Positions 22,848 through 35,763 are shown, counted from the first letter of the stretch. The stretch is DNA of 64,000 bases from Hyperoodon ampullatus (GCA_949752795.1 OX457061.1:28648425-28712424); one strand, 5' to 3'. Notes: a model not told the origin generated them from the sequence alone. Numbers and translations: made by a program.

Positions 22848-25080
22848 ACCATACTCAATGGTGAAAAGCTGAAAGCCTTTCCTTTAAGATCAGGAACAAG
22901 ACAAGGATGAGCACTCTGGCCACTTGTATTCAACACAGTATTGGAAGTCCTAGCCACAGTAATCAGAAAAGAAAAAGAAATAAAAGGCATCCATGTTGGA
23001 AAGGAAGACATCAAACTGTCACTTTTTGAAGATGACATGATGCTATATATAGAAAATCCTAAAGACTCCACCAAAAGACTATTAGAACTAATAAATGAAT
23101 TCAGTAAAGTTACAGGATAGAAAATTAATATACAAAATCTGTTGCATTTCTACAAAATAATGTATTACCAGAAGGAGCAATCAAGAAACAATCCCATTTA
23201 CAATCAATCACATGAAATAGAATAAAATGCCTAGGAATAAATCTAACCAAGGAGGTAAAAGACTTGTACTTGGAAAACTGTAAGACACTGATCAAAGAAA
23301 CTGAAGATGACACAAACAAACAAGAAAGATACACTGTGCTCATGGACTGGAAGAATTAATATTGTTAAAATAACCATATTATTCAAGGCAATCTACAGAT
23401 TCAGTGCAATCTCTATCAAAATACCCATGACATTCTTCACAGAACTAGGACAAATAATTCTAAAATTTGCATGTAACCACAAAAGACACCAAATAGCCAA
23501 AGAAATCTTGAGAAAGAAGAACAAAGCTGGAGGTATCACATTCTCTGATTTCAAACTATACTACAAAGCAATAGTAATCACAACAGTATGGTACAAAAAC
23601 AGACACATAGATCAATGGAACGTAATAGGGAGCCCATAAATAAATGCACACTTACATAATCAATAAGTTTATGACAAAGGAGGCAAGAATATACAAGAGA
23701 AAAGAGTTTCTTCAATGAATGGTGTTAGGAAAACTGGACAGCTACATGCAAATGAATGAATCTAGACCACTTTCTTACACCACAGACAAAAATAAACTCA
23801 GAATGGTTTAAAGACTTAAATGTAAGACTTAAAAACATAAAACTACTAGAGGAAAACATAGGCAATATGCTCTTTGACATTGGTCTTAGCAACATTTTTG
23901 TGGATCTGTCTCCTTAGGCAAGCAGAAAAAAGCAGAAGTAAACAAGTGGGACGACATCAAGCTAAGCCTAATTGAACTTAAATGCTTTTGCATATCAAAG
24001 GAAACCATAAATAAAATGAAAAGACAGCTTACAGAATGGGAGAAAATATCTGAAAATGATGTGACTAGTAGGGATTAATCTCCACAATATACAAACAGCT
24101 CATACAACTCAATACCAAAAAAACTAACAACCCAATTAAAAAATGGGCGGAAGATCTAAACAGACATTTCTCCAAAAACATAAAGATGGTCAACAGGCAC
24201 ATGAAAAGATGCTCAACATCTTTAATTATTAGAGAAGTGCAAATCAGAACTACAATGAGGTTATCACCTTGCACCAGTCAGAATGGCCATCATCAAAAAG
24301 TCTACAAATAATAAATGCTGGAGAGGGTGTGGAGAAAAGGGAACCCTCCTACACTGTTGGTGGGAATGTAAATAGGTGCAGCCACTATGGAGAACAGTAT
24401 GGAGGTTCCTGCAAAAAACTAAAAAATAGAGTTACCATATGATCCTGCAATCCCACCCCTGGGTATTTATCCAGAGAAAACCATAATTTGAAAAGTTACA
24501 TGTACCCCAATGTTCATTGCAGCACTATTTACAACAGCTAAGATATGGAAGCAACCTGGATGTCCATCGACAGATGAATGGATAAAGAAGATGTGGTATA
24601 TTTATATAATGGAATATTACTCAGGCATATAAAAGAATGAAATAACGCTATTTGCAGCAACATGGATGGACCTAGAGATTATCATACTAAGTGAAGTAAG
24701 CCAAACAAAGACAAATATCATATGATACCACTTTTATGTGGAGTCTAAAAATAAAACTACAAATGAACTTATTTACAAAACAGAAATAGACCCCAAAACA
24801 AACTTATTGTTACCAAGTTTCCCAAAGGGGAAAGGGGGGCAATAAATTAGAAGTTTGAGATTAACATATACACACGACTATATATAAAATAGATAACTAA
24901 CAAGGACCTACTGTAGAGCACAGGGAACTATACTAATTATTTAATAACCTATAAGGGAAAGAATATGAAAAAAATATATATATGCATAACTGAATCACTT
25001 TGATGTACACCTGAAACTAACACACTGTAAATCAACTATACTTCAATAAAAATAAATTTGAGAAAAACAAAAAATAAAAA
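22848..25080 (+). mobile_element. 5'-truncated L1 (copy 1 of a plus-strand series)
   Basis: Starts within the ORF2 RT region (atactcaatggtgaaaagct) and runs to a 3' UTR ending in cttcaataaaaataaa and an A-rich tail. The RT catalytic motif reads LFEDDMML near 23020, with Glu in place of the usual Ala. A 110-codon piece is open at 23307-23639, with [20 protein letters not shown]. Many stops elsewhere. Confidence 0.9.
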
Positions 25081-26150
25081 GCTTTCACATAGAAGAATAA
25101 TCAACACAACGAAAAAGCAACCTATTGAAAGCAAGATTTTGCAAATGATATGTCCAATAAGGGGTTAATATCCAAAATATATAAAGAACTCAAATAACTC
25201 AATATCAAAAAAAAACCTGATTAAAAAATGGGCATAAGCCTTGAATAGACATTTTTCCCAAGGAGACATACAGATGGCCAACAAGCACATGAAAAGATGC
25301 TCAATATCATAATCATCAGGTAAATGCAAACCAAACCCACAGTGATATATCACCTCACACCCATCAGAATGGCCATTTTCAAAAAGACAGAAAATAACAA
25401 GTTTGGTGACAACGTGGAGAAAAGGGAACTTTCCTGTACTGTTGGTGGGAATGTAAATTTGTCCAACCACTATGGTAAACACTATGGAGCTTCCTCAAAA
25501 GACGACCATATGATCCAGCAATTACGCTTCTGGGTATTTTTCTGAATAAAATGAAAACACTAATTTGAAAAGATATATACACCCCAGTGTTCACTGCAGC
25601 ATTATTTACAGCAGCTAAGATACAGAAGAAACCTAACTGTCCATTGAGAGATGAATGGATAAAGGAGATGTGGTATGAATATATACAATGGAATATTACT
25701 CAGCCATAAAAAATAAAATCTTGCCATTTCTGACAACATGGAGGGACCCAGAGGGTATTATTCAAAGTGAAATAAGTCAGAGAAAGACAAATACTGTATG
25801 ATTTCACTTGTGTAATCTAAAAAACAAAACAATTAGACAAACATAACAAAACAGAAACAGACTCATAGATACAGAGAACCACCTGGTGGTTACCAGCGGG
25901 GAGGGGTGGAATGGGTGAAATAGGGGAAGGGGATTAACAGGTACAAACTTCCAGTTATAAAATAAACAAGTCATGGAGATATAATGTACATCATAGAAAT
26001 ATAGTCAATAATATTATAACAACTTTGTATGGTTACTAGACTTATTGTGGTGATCATTCCATAATGTATAAAAATATTGAATCACTATGTGGTATGCCTG
26101 AAATTAATATAATACTGTAAGTCAATTATACTTCAATAAAAATAAACTCT
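25081..26150 (+). mobile_element. Older L1 3' portion (copy 2 of the series)
   Basis: Begins in ORF2 at the Lys-Ala-Phe region (aagctttcacatagaag), passes the Cys-rich motif in decayed form (aacgtggagaaaagggaac) and ends with an L1M-type 3' UTR and cttcaataaaaataaa. More diverged than the copies on either side. Confidence 0.85.
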
Positions 26151-27311
26151 AGGACCTAATGAAACTTAAAAGCTTTTGCACAGCAAAGGAAACCATAAAC
26201 AAGACCAAAAGACAACCCTCAGAATGGGAGAAAATATTTGCAAATGAAGCAACTGACAAAGGATTAATTTCCAAAATTTGCAAGCAGCTCATGCAGCTCA
26301 ATAACAAAAAAACAAACAACCCAATCCAAAAATGGGCAGAAGACCTAAATAGACATTTCTCCAAAGAAGATATACAGATTGCCAACAAACACATGAAAGA
26401 ATGCTCAACATCACTAATCATTAGAGAAATGCAAATCAAAACTACAATGAGATATCATCTCACACCAGTCAGAATGGCCATCATCATAAAATCTAGAAAC
26501 AATAAATGCTGGAGAGGGTGTGGAGAAAAGGGAACACTCTTGCACTGCTGGTGGGAATGTGAATTGGTACAGCCACTATGGAGAACAGTATGGAGGTTCC
26601 TTAAAAAACTACAAATAAAACTACCATATGACCCAGCAATCCCACTACTGGGCATATACCCTGAGAAAACCATAATTCAAAAAGAGACATGTACCAAAAT
26701 GTTCATTGCAGCTCTATTTACAATAGCCAGGACATGGAAGCAACCTAAGTGTCCATCATCAGATGAATGGATAAAGAAGATGTGGCACACATACACAATG
26801 GAATATTACTCAGCCATAAAAAGAAACGAAATTGAGTTATTTGTAGTGAGGTGGATGGACCTAGAGTCTGTCATACAGAGTGAAGTAAGTCAGAAAGACA
26901 AGTACCGTATGCTAACACATATATATGGAATCTAACAAAAAAAATGTCATGCAGAACCTAGGGGCAAGACGGGAATAAAGACACAGACCTACTAGAGAAT
27001 GGACTTGAAGATATGGGGAGGGGGAAGGGTAAGCTAGGATGAAGTGAGAGAGTGGCATTGACATGCATACACTACCAAACATAAAATAGATAGCTAGTGG
27101 GAAGCAGCCGCATAGCACAGGGATATCAGCTAGGTGCTTTGTGACCATCTAGAGCAGTGGGATAGGGAGGATGGGAGGGAGGGAGATGCATGAGGGAAGA
27201 GATATGGGAACATATGTATATGTATAACTGATTCACTTTGTTATAAAGCAGAAACTAACACACCATTGTAAAGCAATTATACTCCAATAAAGATGTTAAA
27301 AAAAAAAAAGA
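26151..27311 (+). mobile_element. Younger L1 3' portion (copy 3 of the series)
   Basis: Opens with gacctaatgaaacttaaaag and runs through ORF2 to a 3' UTR with ccaataaagatgtt and an A-tail at 27299-27320. Low divergence is shown by a 258-codon open ORF2 segment. Confidence 0.92.
26159..26935 (+). pseudogene. L1 ORF2 C-terminal fragment, 258 codons open
   Basis: This is the C-terminal end of the L1 reverse-transcriptase protein, starting at the [20 protein letters not shown] region. The Cys-rich motif CX3CX7HX4C is intact ([18 protein letters not shown]), followed by the usual [20 protein letters not shown] and the end ...RMLTHIYGI with stop at 26933-26935. Endonuclease and RT domains are missing by 5' truncation, so it cannot support retrotransposition. 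It is the best-preserved L1 reading frame in the window. Confidence 0.9.
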
Positions 27312-27320
27312 AAAAGAAAA

Positions 27321-27445
27321 AGATCCCTGCAAAAGAGCCCAGATTTAATTGGACCAGTGTGTGCAGCAACTGATGCCCCAGGACATTGTTGAGATGATAG
27401 AGCAAAATCAGCTGCAATTAATGAAGCTTATCAGATGGCTATGGT
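27321..27445 (+). other. Orphan coding-like segment between L1 pieces
   Basis: Between the A-tail of one L1 and an ORF2 fragment lies about 125 bp that is not L1 to my eye. One frame reads SPDLIGPVCAATDAPGHC, a TGA, then [14 protein letters not shown]. An overlapping frame from 27349 is open across the junction into L1 and reads MDQCVQQLMPQDIVEMIEQN. I do not recognise either. It could be an exon relic, a fragment of an unknown repeat, or chance. Confidence 0.3.
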
Positions 27446-27454
27446 CAGGAAGAG

Positions 27455-27935
27455 AGTTTCTGGCCAGGGCAATCAGGCCAGAAAAAGAAATAAAAGGCAT
27501 CCAGATTGAAAGGGAAGATGATGTGACCTTATATATAGAAAATCCTAAGGAATAAACAAAAACACGACTAGAGCTAATGAACACGTTCAGCAAGGTTGCA
27601 GGATCCAAGATCAATATACAGAAATCATTTGTGAGGGCACAAATGGGTACAAAGGTTCAGTTATTCAGGATGAATGAGTTCTGGTGATCTAATGTATAGA
27701 ATGAGCGCTGTAGTTAGTAATACTACATTGTATACTTGAAATTTGCTAAGAGAACAGATCTTAAATGTTCTTATCACAAAAATGTATAAATATGTGAGGT
27801 GATGGATAGATTAATTGGCTTGATTGTGGTAATCATTTCACAATGTATATGTATATCAAAACACCATATTGTGTACCTTAAATATATATAATTTTGTCAC
27901 TTATATCTTAATAAAGCTGGGGGAAAAATTAAAAA
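27455..27935 (+). mobile_element. Internally deleted L1: ORF2 piece joined to an L1M 3' UTR
   Basis: 27455-27625 is ORF2 next to the RT catalytic site ([20 protein letters not shown]), but the stretch encoding the FADD core is deleted. From about 27630 the sequence is an L1M-type 3' UTR (gggtacaaaggttcagttat, ttgaaatttgctaagagaac, cttaataaagctggggg). Either one copy with a large internal deletion or two adjoining pieces. Confidence 0.75.
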
Positions 27936-27944
27936 AAAACCCTC

Positions 27945-28990
27945 TAAATATATATTTTACTTAGCATAATACCCTCTAGGTTCCTCTATTTTGTCACAAT
28001 TTAAGAGTTTTGACATATGTATACACATGTGAAATCATCACCACAATTAAGATAATAACCATACACCATCTCTAAAAGCTTCACCCTGTTCATTTGCAAT
28101 TCTTGCTTTCTTCCCCTCCCTCTCCTCTCCAGGTAACAAACACTTTGCTTTCTGTTATTATGGATTACTTTGCATTTTCTAGAGTTTTATATAAATGAAA
28201 TTATGTATTATTTATTTCCTGTCTAGTTTCTCTAACACAGCATAGTAATTTTGAGATTCATTCACGTTGTTCATACTTTATTGTTTTCTATTGCTGAATA
28301 ATGGTATTCTATTGTATGAATATCACAATTTGTTTGTACTACTGAAGCTTCTAAATAAACTGCCAAACTGTTTTCCAAACTGGTTATACTGCTTTAGATT
28401 CCCAGCAGCAGTATGTAAGCATTCCAGTTGTGTCAGGTCCTTGCTAACACTTGTAAGATATACGTAGTGTATCGGTAGTGGCATTTCATTTCGGTTTTAA
28501 TTTTGCATTTCCCAAATAGTGATGAAGTTGAGCATTTTTCATAAACTTATTGGCCATCCCTGTATCTTTCATAGGAAATTATTTGTTCAATTTTTTGTGC
28601 CCATTTAAAAAAATTGAGTTGAAGATATATTTTAAATATAAGTCCTTTGTTGGATATATGTTTCACAAGTATTTTCTCCCAGTCCTTGGCTTGCCTTATC
28701 TTTCTAACAGTGTTTTTTTGAAGAGCAAAACTTGTTGTTTGTTTGCTTGTTTGGTTGTTTTTACTAAGTCCAATTTATTTAAATTTCTATTTTATAGTTT
28801 GTGCTTTTGCATCATACATCCTCTGCCAAAACTATGGTAACATTTTTCCTGTTTTCTTCTAGATGTTTTATCATTTTAGCTTTTGATTTGATCCATTAAA
28901 AAATTCATTTTTGTATATGATATGGTATGGATTGAGGAACCCCCTTTTCTCCCCCACATGTGGCTATTCGACTGTTCCAATGCCATTTTT
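27945..28990 (-). mobile_element. Old L1 (L1M-type) 3' portion
   Basis: The plus strand is the antisense of the ORF2 3' region: tacttagcataataccctct, gtttctctaacacagcatag, caaactgttttccaaactgg, agtcctttgttggatatatg and cacatgtggctattcgactg. Numerous stops in the sense frame. Confidence 0.8.
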
Positions 28991-29450
28991 CCTTACCCAT
29001 TTAAACTGCCTTTCCAGTGTGTATTTCCTCCTGGCTTTTGGTTAGTTTCCTCACAGTGATGTATTCATATAGAGGAAGATTCATGGGAAACTCTCCTGAG
29101 CTCACTCTCTTCTGTTCAGTTCTTTTTTCTACAAGTAGTTCTGTCCTTTCTGTTACTCTGCCAAGCAAACTGAGGCCATTTCGTCCACCCCAAATTTTTA
29201 ACACTTTTCTCATCTCAAGGAGACTGCCAGGTTCTATCTGGGTTCCCTTTCCCTGTACTGCATGCCAGAAACTCTCCAGGAAGTAAGCTGAGGCAGTGAT
29301 GGGGCTCACCTGATTTGTGTCTTTCTCACAGGAGTCACTGTTCTGCATTGCCTTTTGTGCAGCTGTCTGAATATTATGGTTCCCCATATTTTGTCTAGTT
29401 TTTTAGAAGAGTCATTGTTATTCCATTATGGCTGGAAACAGAAGTGACCC
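28991..29450. other. Probable old interspersed repeat, family unassigned
   Basis: aaactctcctgagctcactc, atctcaaggagactgcc, atgccagaaactctccagga and tggctggaaacagaagtgac are phrases I associate with old mammalian L1-related repeats. Open frames on both strands here (89 and 128 codons) overlap each other and match nothing I know. Confidence 0.35.
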
Positions 29451-30689
29451 AAAGACCACATTTATGATCAAATATGCTTTGTCCCTAATTTGAAGATAAT
29501 AATTTGACACACTTTAAAATTCTTCCATTGATTACTAACCAGTTTTGTTTTTTAAGTTATGAGTCTGATTTGGTAATCAATTTCTTTTTCTACAAGTATT
29601 TGAATATGTTCATATTTATTAGTATGGAGTTATTTATAGTCTCGTACTTTTAAATAGCTACCAAATCTCTAGTTAAACTGCTACTCTCATTCCTAATTTT
29701 GAATTTTTGTGTTTTTTTTTTTCTTGTCATCTTTGATAGATTAAACAGGTGAGAGGCTACCCTATGCTACTGGCTTTCTTGAAGGTAGAAGAACTCTTAG
29801 CTAACTGTATCCACTATAGTTCTTTTTATTCTTTAACTTCTTTTATTTTTAACTTACTTTTTGCTTGTTTTATTTTCCCCTTCTTGATACCTTAAACTGT
29901 ATGCTGAAATTCAAGTTCTTTTTTCTTTCTTATTAATAATAAAAGCATCCTCTACAGCTACAATCTTCCTGTTTTGGTATTTATTGTTGTTATTATTACT
30001 AATTTCTAATAATCTGTATACTTTTGATTTACTGTTTAATGAAACTTATTTACAAGTGGTATACTTTTTTAAAAAAAGTTTTCACCAACATATTTCATCA
30101 GTTCTCAAATGTCAGTAATTGTAAGATGCACTATCAATTTAATTATGGATATTTTGTAGGAAAAATATTGATAATAATTGTGATTCATAATCTAGGTTTG
30201 AATCTAATTCTTCTTACATTCCCTGACTGAAGAGTCTTTTGAGTCCCTTATAAGATTTTTATCAGGGCTATGCATATTATTACATAAGAATAAGATTTCC
30301 CTAAATCATGACATTGAAGAGGCAATCTTCTTTACACAAAATATTTTCTTCATTTCAATGCTATATTAGTATAATATTTCAAAAGACATTTTAAAGTGAA
30401 ATTAAGGTATTCAAATTTAAGTGGTTTTAAATCCACATGCATGTATTGCTAATTTAACATCAGAAATGTATCTACTACATTGGAAGAGCCAGTGTACTCA
30501 AGGGTACAATCAAAACAATTTTATTTTTATGCATCCCTTTCACCTCTTCAAATCATTCTCTAGAGGAGTATTATACCCTACCTCTTCAATAAAATCTAAG
30601 GCAAGCCCCATGCCTTTTAAATCTACTTTTAGGCAATTAAAAATACTTCTATTGACAAAATGCTTAGTTTAAAAAAAAAAACATTCTGA
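29451..30689. other. AT-rich sequence; 29700-29960 may be antisense L1 ORF2
   Basis: 29700-29960 has the texture of antisense ORF2 (T-rich, cttgtcatctttgatagatt, ttattctttaacttctttta) but is very diverged. The remainder is unrecognised. Confidence 0.3.
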
Positions 30690-32765
30690 AGAGATATAAT
30701 TGTCATTATATATAGATGACATGATACTCTATATAGAAAACCCTATACTCTATATATATAGGAAACCCTTTCTATACTCTATATAGAAAACCCTGTCATT
30801 ATATAAAGATGACATGATACTCTATATAGAAAACCCTCCACACAAAAACTTCTAGAACTGATAAACGAATTCAGCAAGGTAGCAGAATACAAGATTAACA
30901 TAGAGAAATCAGTTGCATTTCTTTATACTAACAATGAGATATCAGAAAGGGAATGTAACTAAAACAATCCCTTTTAAAATTACATTAAAAGAATACTTAG
31001 GAATAAACCTGACCAAGGAGGTGAAAGACATATGCCTGGAACTATAAAACATTAATAAAGGAAATTGAAGATGATTCAAAGAAATGGGAAGATATTCCAC
31101 GCTCTTGGATTGGAAGAATTAATATTGTTAAAATGGCCTTACTACTCAAAGCAATCTACAGATTTAATGTGATCCCTATCAAATTATCCAGAACTAGAAC
31201 AAATAATCCTAAAATATATATGGAATCATAAAAGACCCAGAATTTCCAAAGCAACCCTGAGGAAAAAGAACAAAGCAGGAGGTATAACTCTCCCAGACTG
31301 CAGACAATACTACAAAGCTATAGTAATCAAAACAGCATGGTACTGGCACAAAAACAGATATATAGATTAACGGAACAGAATAGAGAGCCCAACAATAAAC
31401 CCACACATCAGTCTTTTAGTCACTTAGTCTTCGACAAAGGAGGCAAGAATATATAATGGAGAAAAGATAGTCCCTTTCAGCAAGTGGTGTTTGGAAGGAT
31501 GGACAGCTGCGTGTAAATCAATGAAGTTAGAACACACCATCACAACATACACAAAAATAAACTCAAAATGGCTTAAAGACTTACATATAAGACATGACAC
31601 CTTAAAAGTCCTAGAGCAGAACATAAGCAAAACATTCTCTGACGCAAATTGTACCAAAGTTTTCTTAGGTCAATCTCCCAAGGCAATAGAAATTAAAGCA
31701 AAAATAAACAAATGGGACCCAATCACACTTATAAGCTTTTGTGCAGCAAAGGAAACCATAAACAAAATGAAAAGACAATCTACGGACTGGGAGAAAATAT
31801 TTGCAAATGATGTGACTGACAAGGGATTAATTTCCAAAATATACAAACAGCTCATACAACTCAATAAGAAAAAAACCAAACAACCCAATTGAAAAATGGG
31901 CAGAAATCCTAAATAGACATTTCTCTAAAGAAGACATACAGATGGCCAAAAGGCACATGAAAAAGATGCTCAACATCACTAATTATTAGAGAAATGAAAA
32001 TCAAAACTACAATGAGGTATCACCTCACACCGGTCAGAATGGCCATCATTAAAAGTTTACAAATAACAAATGCTGGAGAGGGTGTGGAGAAAAAGGAAAC
32101 CTCCTAAAACAGTATGGAGGTTCCTTAAAAAACTAAAAATAGAATTACCATATGATCCAGCAATCCCACTCCTGGGCATGTATCTGCACAAAACTATAAT
32201 TCAAAAAGATACATGTACCCTATGTTCATAGCAGCTCTATTCACAATAGCTAAGACATGGAAACAAACTAAATGTCCATCAACAAATGAGTGGATAAAGA
32301 AGATGTGGTACCTATATAAAATATACTACTACTCAGCCATAAAAAAGAATGAAATAATGTCATTTGCAGCAACATGGATGGACCTAGAGATTATCATACT
32401 AAGTGAACTATGTCAGAAAGAGAAAGACAGATACCATATGATATCACTTCTATGAAGAATCTAAAATATGACACAAATGAACTTATCTACAAAACAGAAA
32501 CAGACTTGGAGACATAGAGAACAGCCTTGTGATTGCCAAGGGGGTGGGGGTGGGGTGGGGGAGGAATAGATTGGGAGTCTGGGATTAGCAGATGCAAACT
32601 ATTATATATAGAATGGATAAACAAGAAGGTCCTACGTATAGCACAGGGAACTATATTTAATATGTGATAAACCATAATGAAAAAGAATATGAAAAAGAAT
32701 GTTTATATATGTATAGCTTTGCTGTACAACATCATAAATCAACTATACTTCAACAAAATAAAAAA
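30690..32765 (+). mobile_element. 5'-truncated L1 with local duplications and deletions
   Basis: Starts at the RT catalytic region (tagatgacatgatactctat) and continues to a 3' UTR ending cttcaacaaaataaaaaaaa. The longest open piece is 31491-31892 (133 codons, [20 protein letters not shown]). About 40 bp is missing near 32100 (ggaaacctcctaaaacagta), which removes the second half of the Cys-rich motif. A tandem rearrangement lies at its 5' end. Confidence 0.9.
30702..30837 (+). repeat. Tandem rearrangement at the RT active-site region of L1
   Basis: A 43 bp unit at 30702-30744 recurs with one mismatch at 30795-30837. Partial copies of its last ~21 bases lie between (from 30745 and 30773). Confidence 0.85.
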
Positions 32766-32854
32766 AAAACCCATTCCAATGTTATCCACATTTAAAATTA
32801 ATTTAAAGTTTATTTCATCCCCCTCCTGAGACATGCTTAAAATAGACCCTTTGA

Positions 32855-33060
32855 GGGACTTCCCTGGTGGTGCAGTGGTTAAGACTCTGTGCTTCCACTG
32901 CAGGAGACACAGGTTCAATCCCTGGTCAGGGCACTAAGATCCCTGCATGCCGTGCAGCACAACCAAAAAAGAAAAAAGAACTACATCCTGCCTCGTGCCT
33001 ACTAATAATATGTAAACCTACAAAGCAGTTTTGAATAGTAAACAAACAAACAAGCAAAAT
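32855..33060 (+). mobile_element. CHR-1-like SINE
   Basis: Head gggacttccctggtggtgca, tRNA-like part to about 32965, then an unrelated-looking stretch with a second A-rich end (33041-33060). Imperfect TSD aaaatagaccctttga (32839-32854) versus aaaacagacccctga (33061-33075) suggests the tail belongs to the same insertion. Older than the short CHR-2 copies. Confidence 0.7.
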
Positions 33061-33075
33061 AAAACAGACCCCTGA

Positions 33076-34640
33076 AAATGAAAAGGGGTATAGTGAACTC
33101 ATATCATGTCATCTACTCTGGTGGCTCTTTTAAGGTTGAATTTGGCCTAAGAGGAGGAGGTAACAATAGATAGGGTCTTACTCTTCCAGTTTTGTTGAGG
33201 TGACTTAGCACTGGCTTCTCTCTGAGTTTAGCAGATGTTTAAAGTCAACTCGATCTATGTTGGGTGATGGATTCTTTAGCACCCTGTCTATCCTCCACTC
33301 ACCATGAGGTGAACCCATCTCCTCCAATTGGTTGCCTAAGCCGTTTTCTCAGCCCCTAGGCATTGATAGTTCATCTCCAGTTTCTTGCTGCTGAGGCAGG
33401 CTCACCCCTCTAAGGGGTTCTACTGGACACTATCTAAGACATTCAGTATAATTCTCTCCCTTACATGGCTTAGATCTGGCCAATGGGAAACACCCACGCC
33501 TCCTTTGCCCCGATGAACTCTTGACTGTCAAGCTTCCCCATTACAGACTTACGTATCCCCTTGCCATAGGCTAACCAAATGGAGTCACCAGCTCTTTACA
33601 TTTCTCAGACTTAAATCAGAATTCAGTTCTTTTAGACCCTCATACCTCTACCCCATGCTTCAACATAAACATATTATGTTCTTAGAGTGATCTCTCTGAA
33701 CACCTTTTCTCTGACTTTGTGGTAAGAGAAAAGCATTTCCCATCCTAGTCCATAGGCATTGTCTGTACTCCGGCAGTCCTTCAAAAAGCCCCCTCTCAGC
33801 TTCTCCATGTATTTCATAAGCTAGATATTGGTGACTACTTAAGTCTCCCCAAACTAGTTTTTCAGAATCTTCATTATTATCCCTGATTTGGTGACCATGT
33901 ACCTCACTTTGGAATTCCTAGAAAAGTTGGTGCATTTTTTTCTTGGAGGCATAAGTGAAACTGAGATGAAGTCACATTTTAACGTCCAGTTATATTACTA
34001 TTACAGATACCTAAATTGAAAAGGTAACCATGTTAAATTTATTTCCAAACTATGTCTAATTCACAGATACACAAGAACTGACCACTACATTATAACTTAC
34101 TCTCTGCCCAGCAGCTTCAACTTCTTAAAAGTGACTGTAATTTCAGAAAATTTAAAATGTGAAAATGTATAGACTTAAGGATTGAGAAAATATGGCCATT
34201 TCAATTTTTATTATACCCCAGTTAGATAATGCAACCTGAACAATTACTCATTTGGAATTTACTAAGGTTTTCTATGTATTCTTTTGCAATAATTTTCATG
34301 TTGTGGCATATATAGTAAATTCCAATGACTGTATGCCACATAAAGATTAACAGAGATGAGGCTGTTCACCAACTTGCACAGTGGGCTGAGGGAATCAATA
34401 TTTGAACACATCTGTAACCCATCTGAAGGACTAGCAAGCTCTGTTTTAATGAGTGATCAATTCCTGAAATACATTGTACTGGAAATGTTCATAATTTAGT
34501 ACGTGTCTTACATATCTCTTAATTATGTCATTCCAAATTAAATACGTCTTAATACATATATTGTAACAGATATAATACAGATTATATAATTTATAATCAC
34601 CTACACCTCTGCCTATTTTATTCTTCAAAGAGATGCGTTA
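33076..34640. other. Unannotated sequence
   Basis: Mixed-composition DNA (33100-33850) then AT-rich DNA. No gene or repeat recognised. Confidence 0.35.
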
Positions 34641-34652
34641 AAGATTCCCATA

Positions 34653-35018
34653 GCTGGACTTCCCTGGTGGTGCAGTGGTTAAGAATCCGCCTGCCAACTC
34701 AGGGGACACGAGTTTGATCCCTGGTCCGGGAAGATCCCACATGCTGCGGAGCAACTAAGCCCGTGTGCCACAACTACTGAGCCTGCACTCTAGAGCCTGC
34801 CAGCCACAACTAATGAGCCCATGTGCTGCAACTACTGATGCCTGCATGCCTAGAGCCTGTGCTGTGCAACAAGAGAAGGCACCACAATGAGAAGCCCGTG
34901 CACCGCAACGGAGAGTAGCCCCTGCTTGCCGCAACTAGAAAAAGCCCGAAGCAACGAAGACCCAACACAACCAATAAATAAATAAATAAACAAACAAACA
35001 GTAAACTGATTTAAAAAA
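34653..35018 (+). mobile_element. Long CHR-type SINE (about 366 bp)
   Basis: Head ggacttccctggtggtgcag, body with repeated gagcctg/caacta motifs from internal duplication, then an (aaat)n/(aaac)n tail. Exact TSD aagattcccata at 34641-34652 and 35019-35030; the left copy follows TT, fitting an L1 endonuclease site. Confidence 0.93.
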
Positions 35019-35030
35019 AAGATTCCCATA

Positions 35031-35353
35031 ACTATTGCGTGTCAGTGAATTTATATATGCTAAAGGTATTTTGCTTTATGTATTTCAAAGCAATGCTGTT
35101 TGTTAATACTGATTAGTGATTATTAGAATTTCCCTGTAAATCTTACAAGTTAGCTACAGGTTCTGGATCCTAAGGAGGTAGCACTTGAAACTGATCAGAG
35201 AAATACATGTTAACTAGAGTTCCTGACTTGGAACTGGTACAATGAATGGATGATATTTGAGTTCCTACTTTGAAGAGGGCGTAGTGCGTTTTGGGTTGTA
35301 TTTTGGGAAAGTAGCATTAGGTTATTTAGGGAAATTTTATTTTTAAGTATGAG
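35031..35353. other. Unannotated sequence
   Basis: No gene or repeat recognised. Confidence 0.35.
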
Positions 35354-35763
35354 TGTATTAGTCTGCTCAGGCTGCCATAGCAAAATTCCCCCAATTGGGT
35401 GGCTTGAACAACAGAAATTTACTTTTTCATAGTTCTGGAGGCTAGAGGTCCAAGGTCAAGGTGTCTGCAGATTTGGGTTCTCCTGAGGCCTCTCTCTGTG
35501 GCTTGCAAATGACTGTCTTCTCACTGTGTCCTCACATGACCTTTTCTCTGTGTGAGCACATTTCTGTTGTTTCTTGGTGTGTCCAAATTTCCTCTTCTCA
35601 TAGGGACACCTGTAAGTTTGGATTAAGGCCCATCCTAATATGGGTTCATTTTAACTTAATCATCTCTTTAAAGACCCTATCCTCAAAAACAGTCACATTC
35701 TGAGGTGCTGTGGGTTAGGACTACAACATATAAATTTTGAGGGGCACAATTCAGCCCCTAACA
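35354..35763 (+). mobile_element. LTR-like mammalian repeat with TG...CA ends
   Basis: Runs from tgtattagtctgctcaggct to ttcagcccctaaca, with ggtggcttgaacaacagaaa and ctggaggctagaggtccaag inside. This is a very common repeat type across mammals. The TG/CA termini suggest an LTR, perhaps of the MaLR group, but I am unsure of the family. No clear flanking duplication. Confidence 0.7.

Noticed and set aside
29001..29387. 128-codon minus-strand frame
   Set aside because: Lies in a probable old L1-related repeat and overlaps an equally open plus-strand frame; no protein resemblance.
32855..32965. tRNA gene-like sequence
   Set aside because: CHR SINE heads derive from a tRNA and keep box-like motifs, but the cloverleaf is not intact and A-rich tails and TSDs show they are SINEs.
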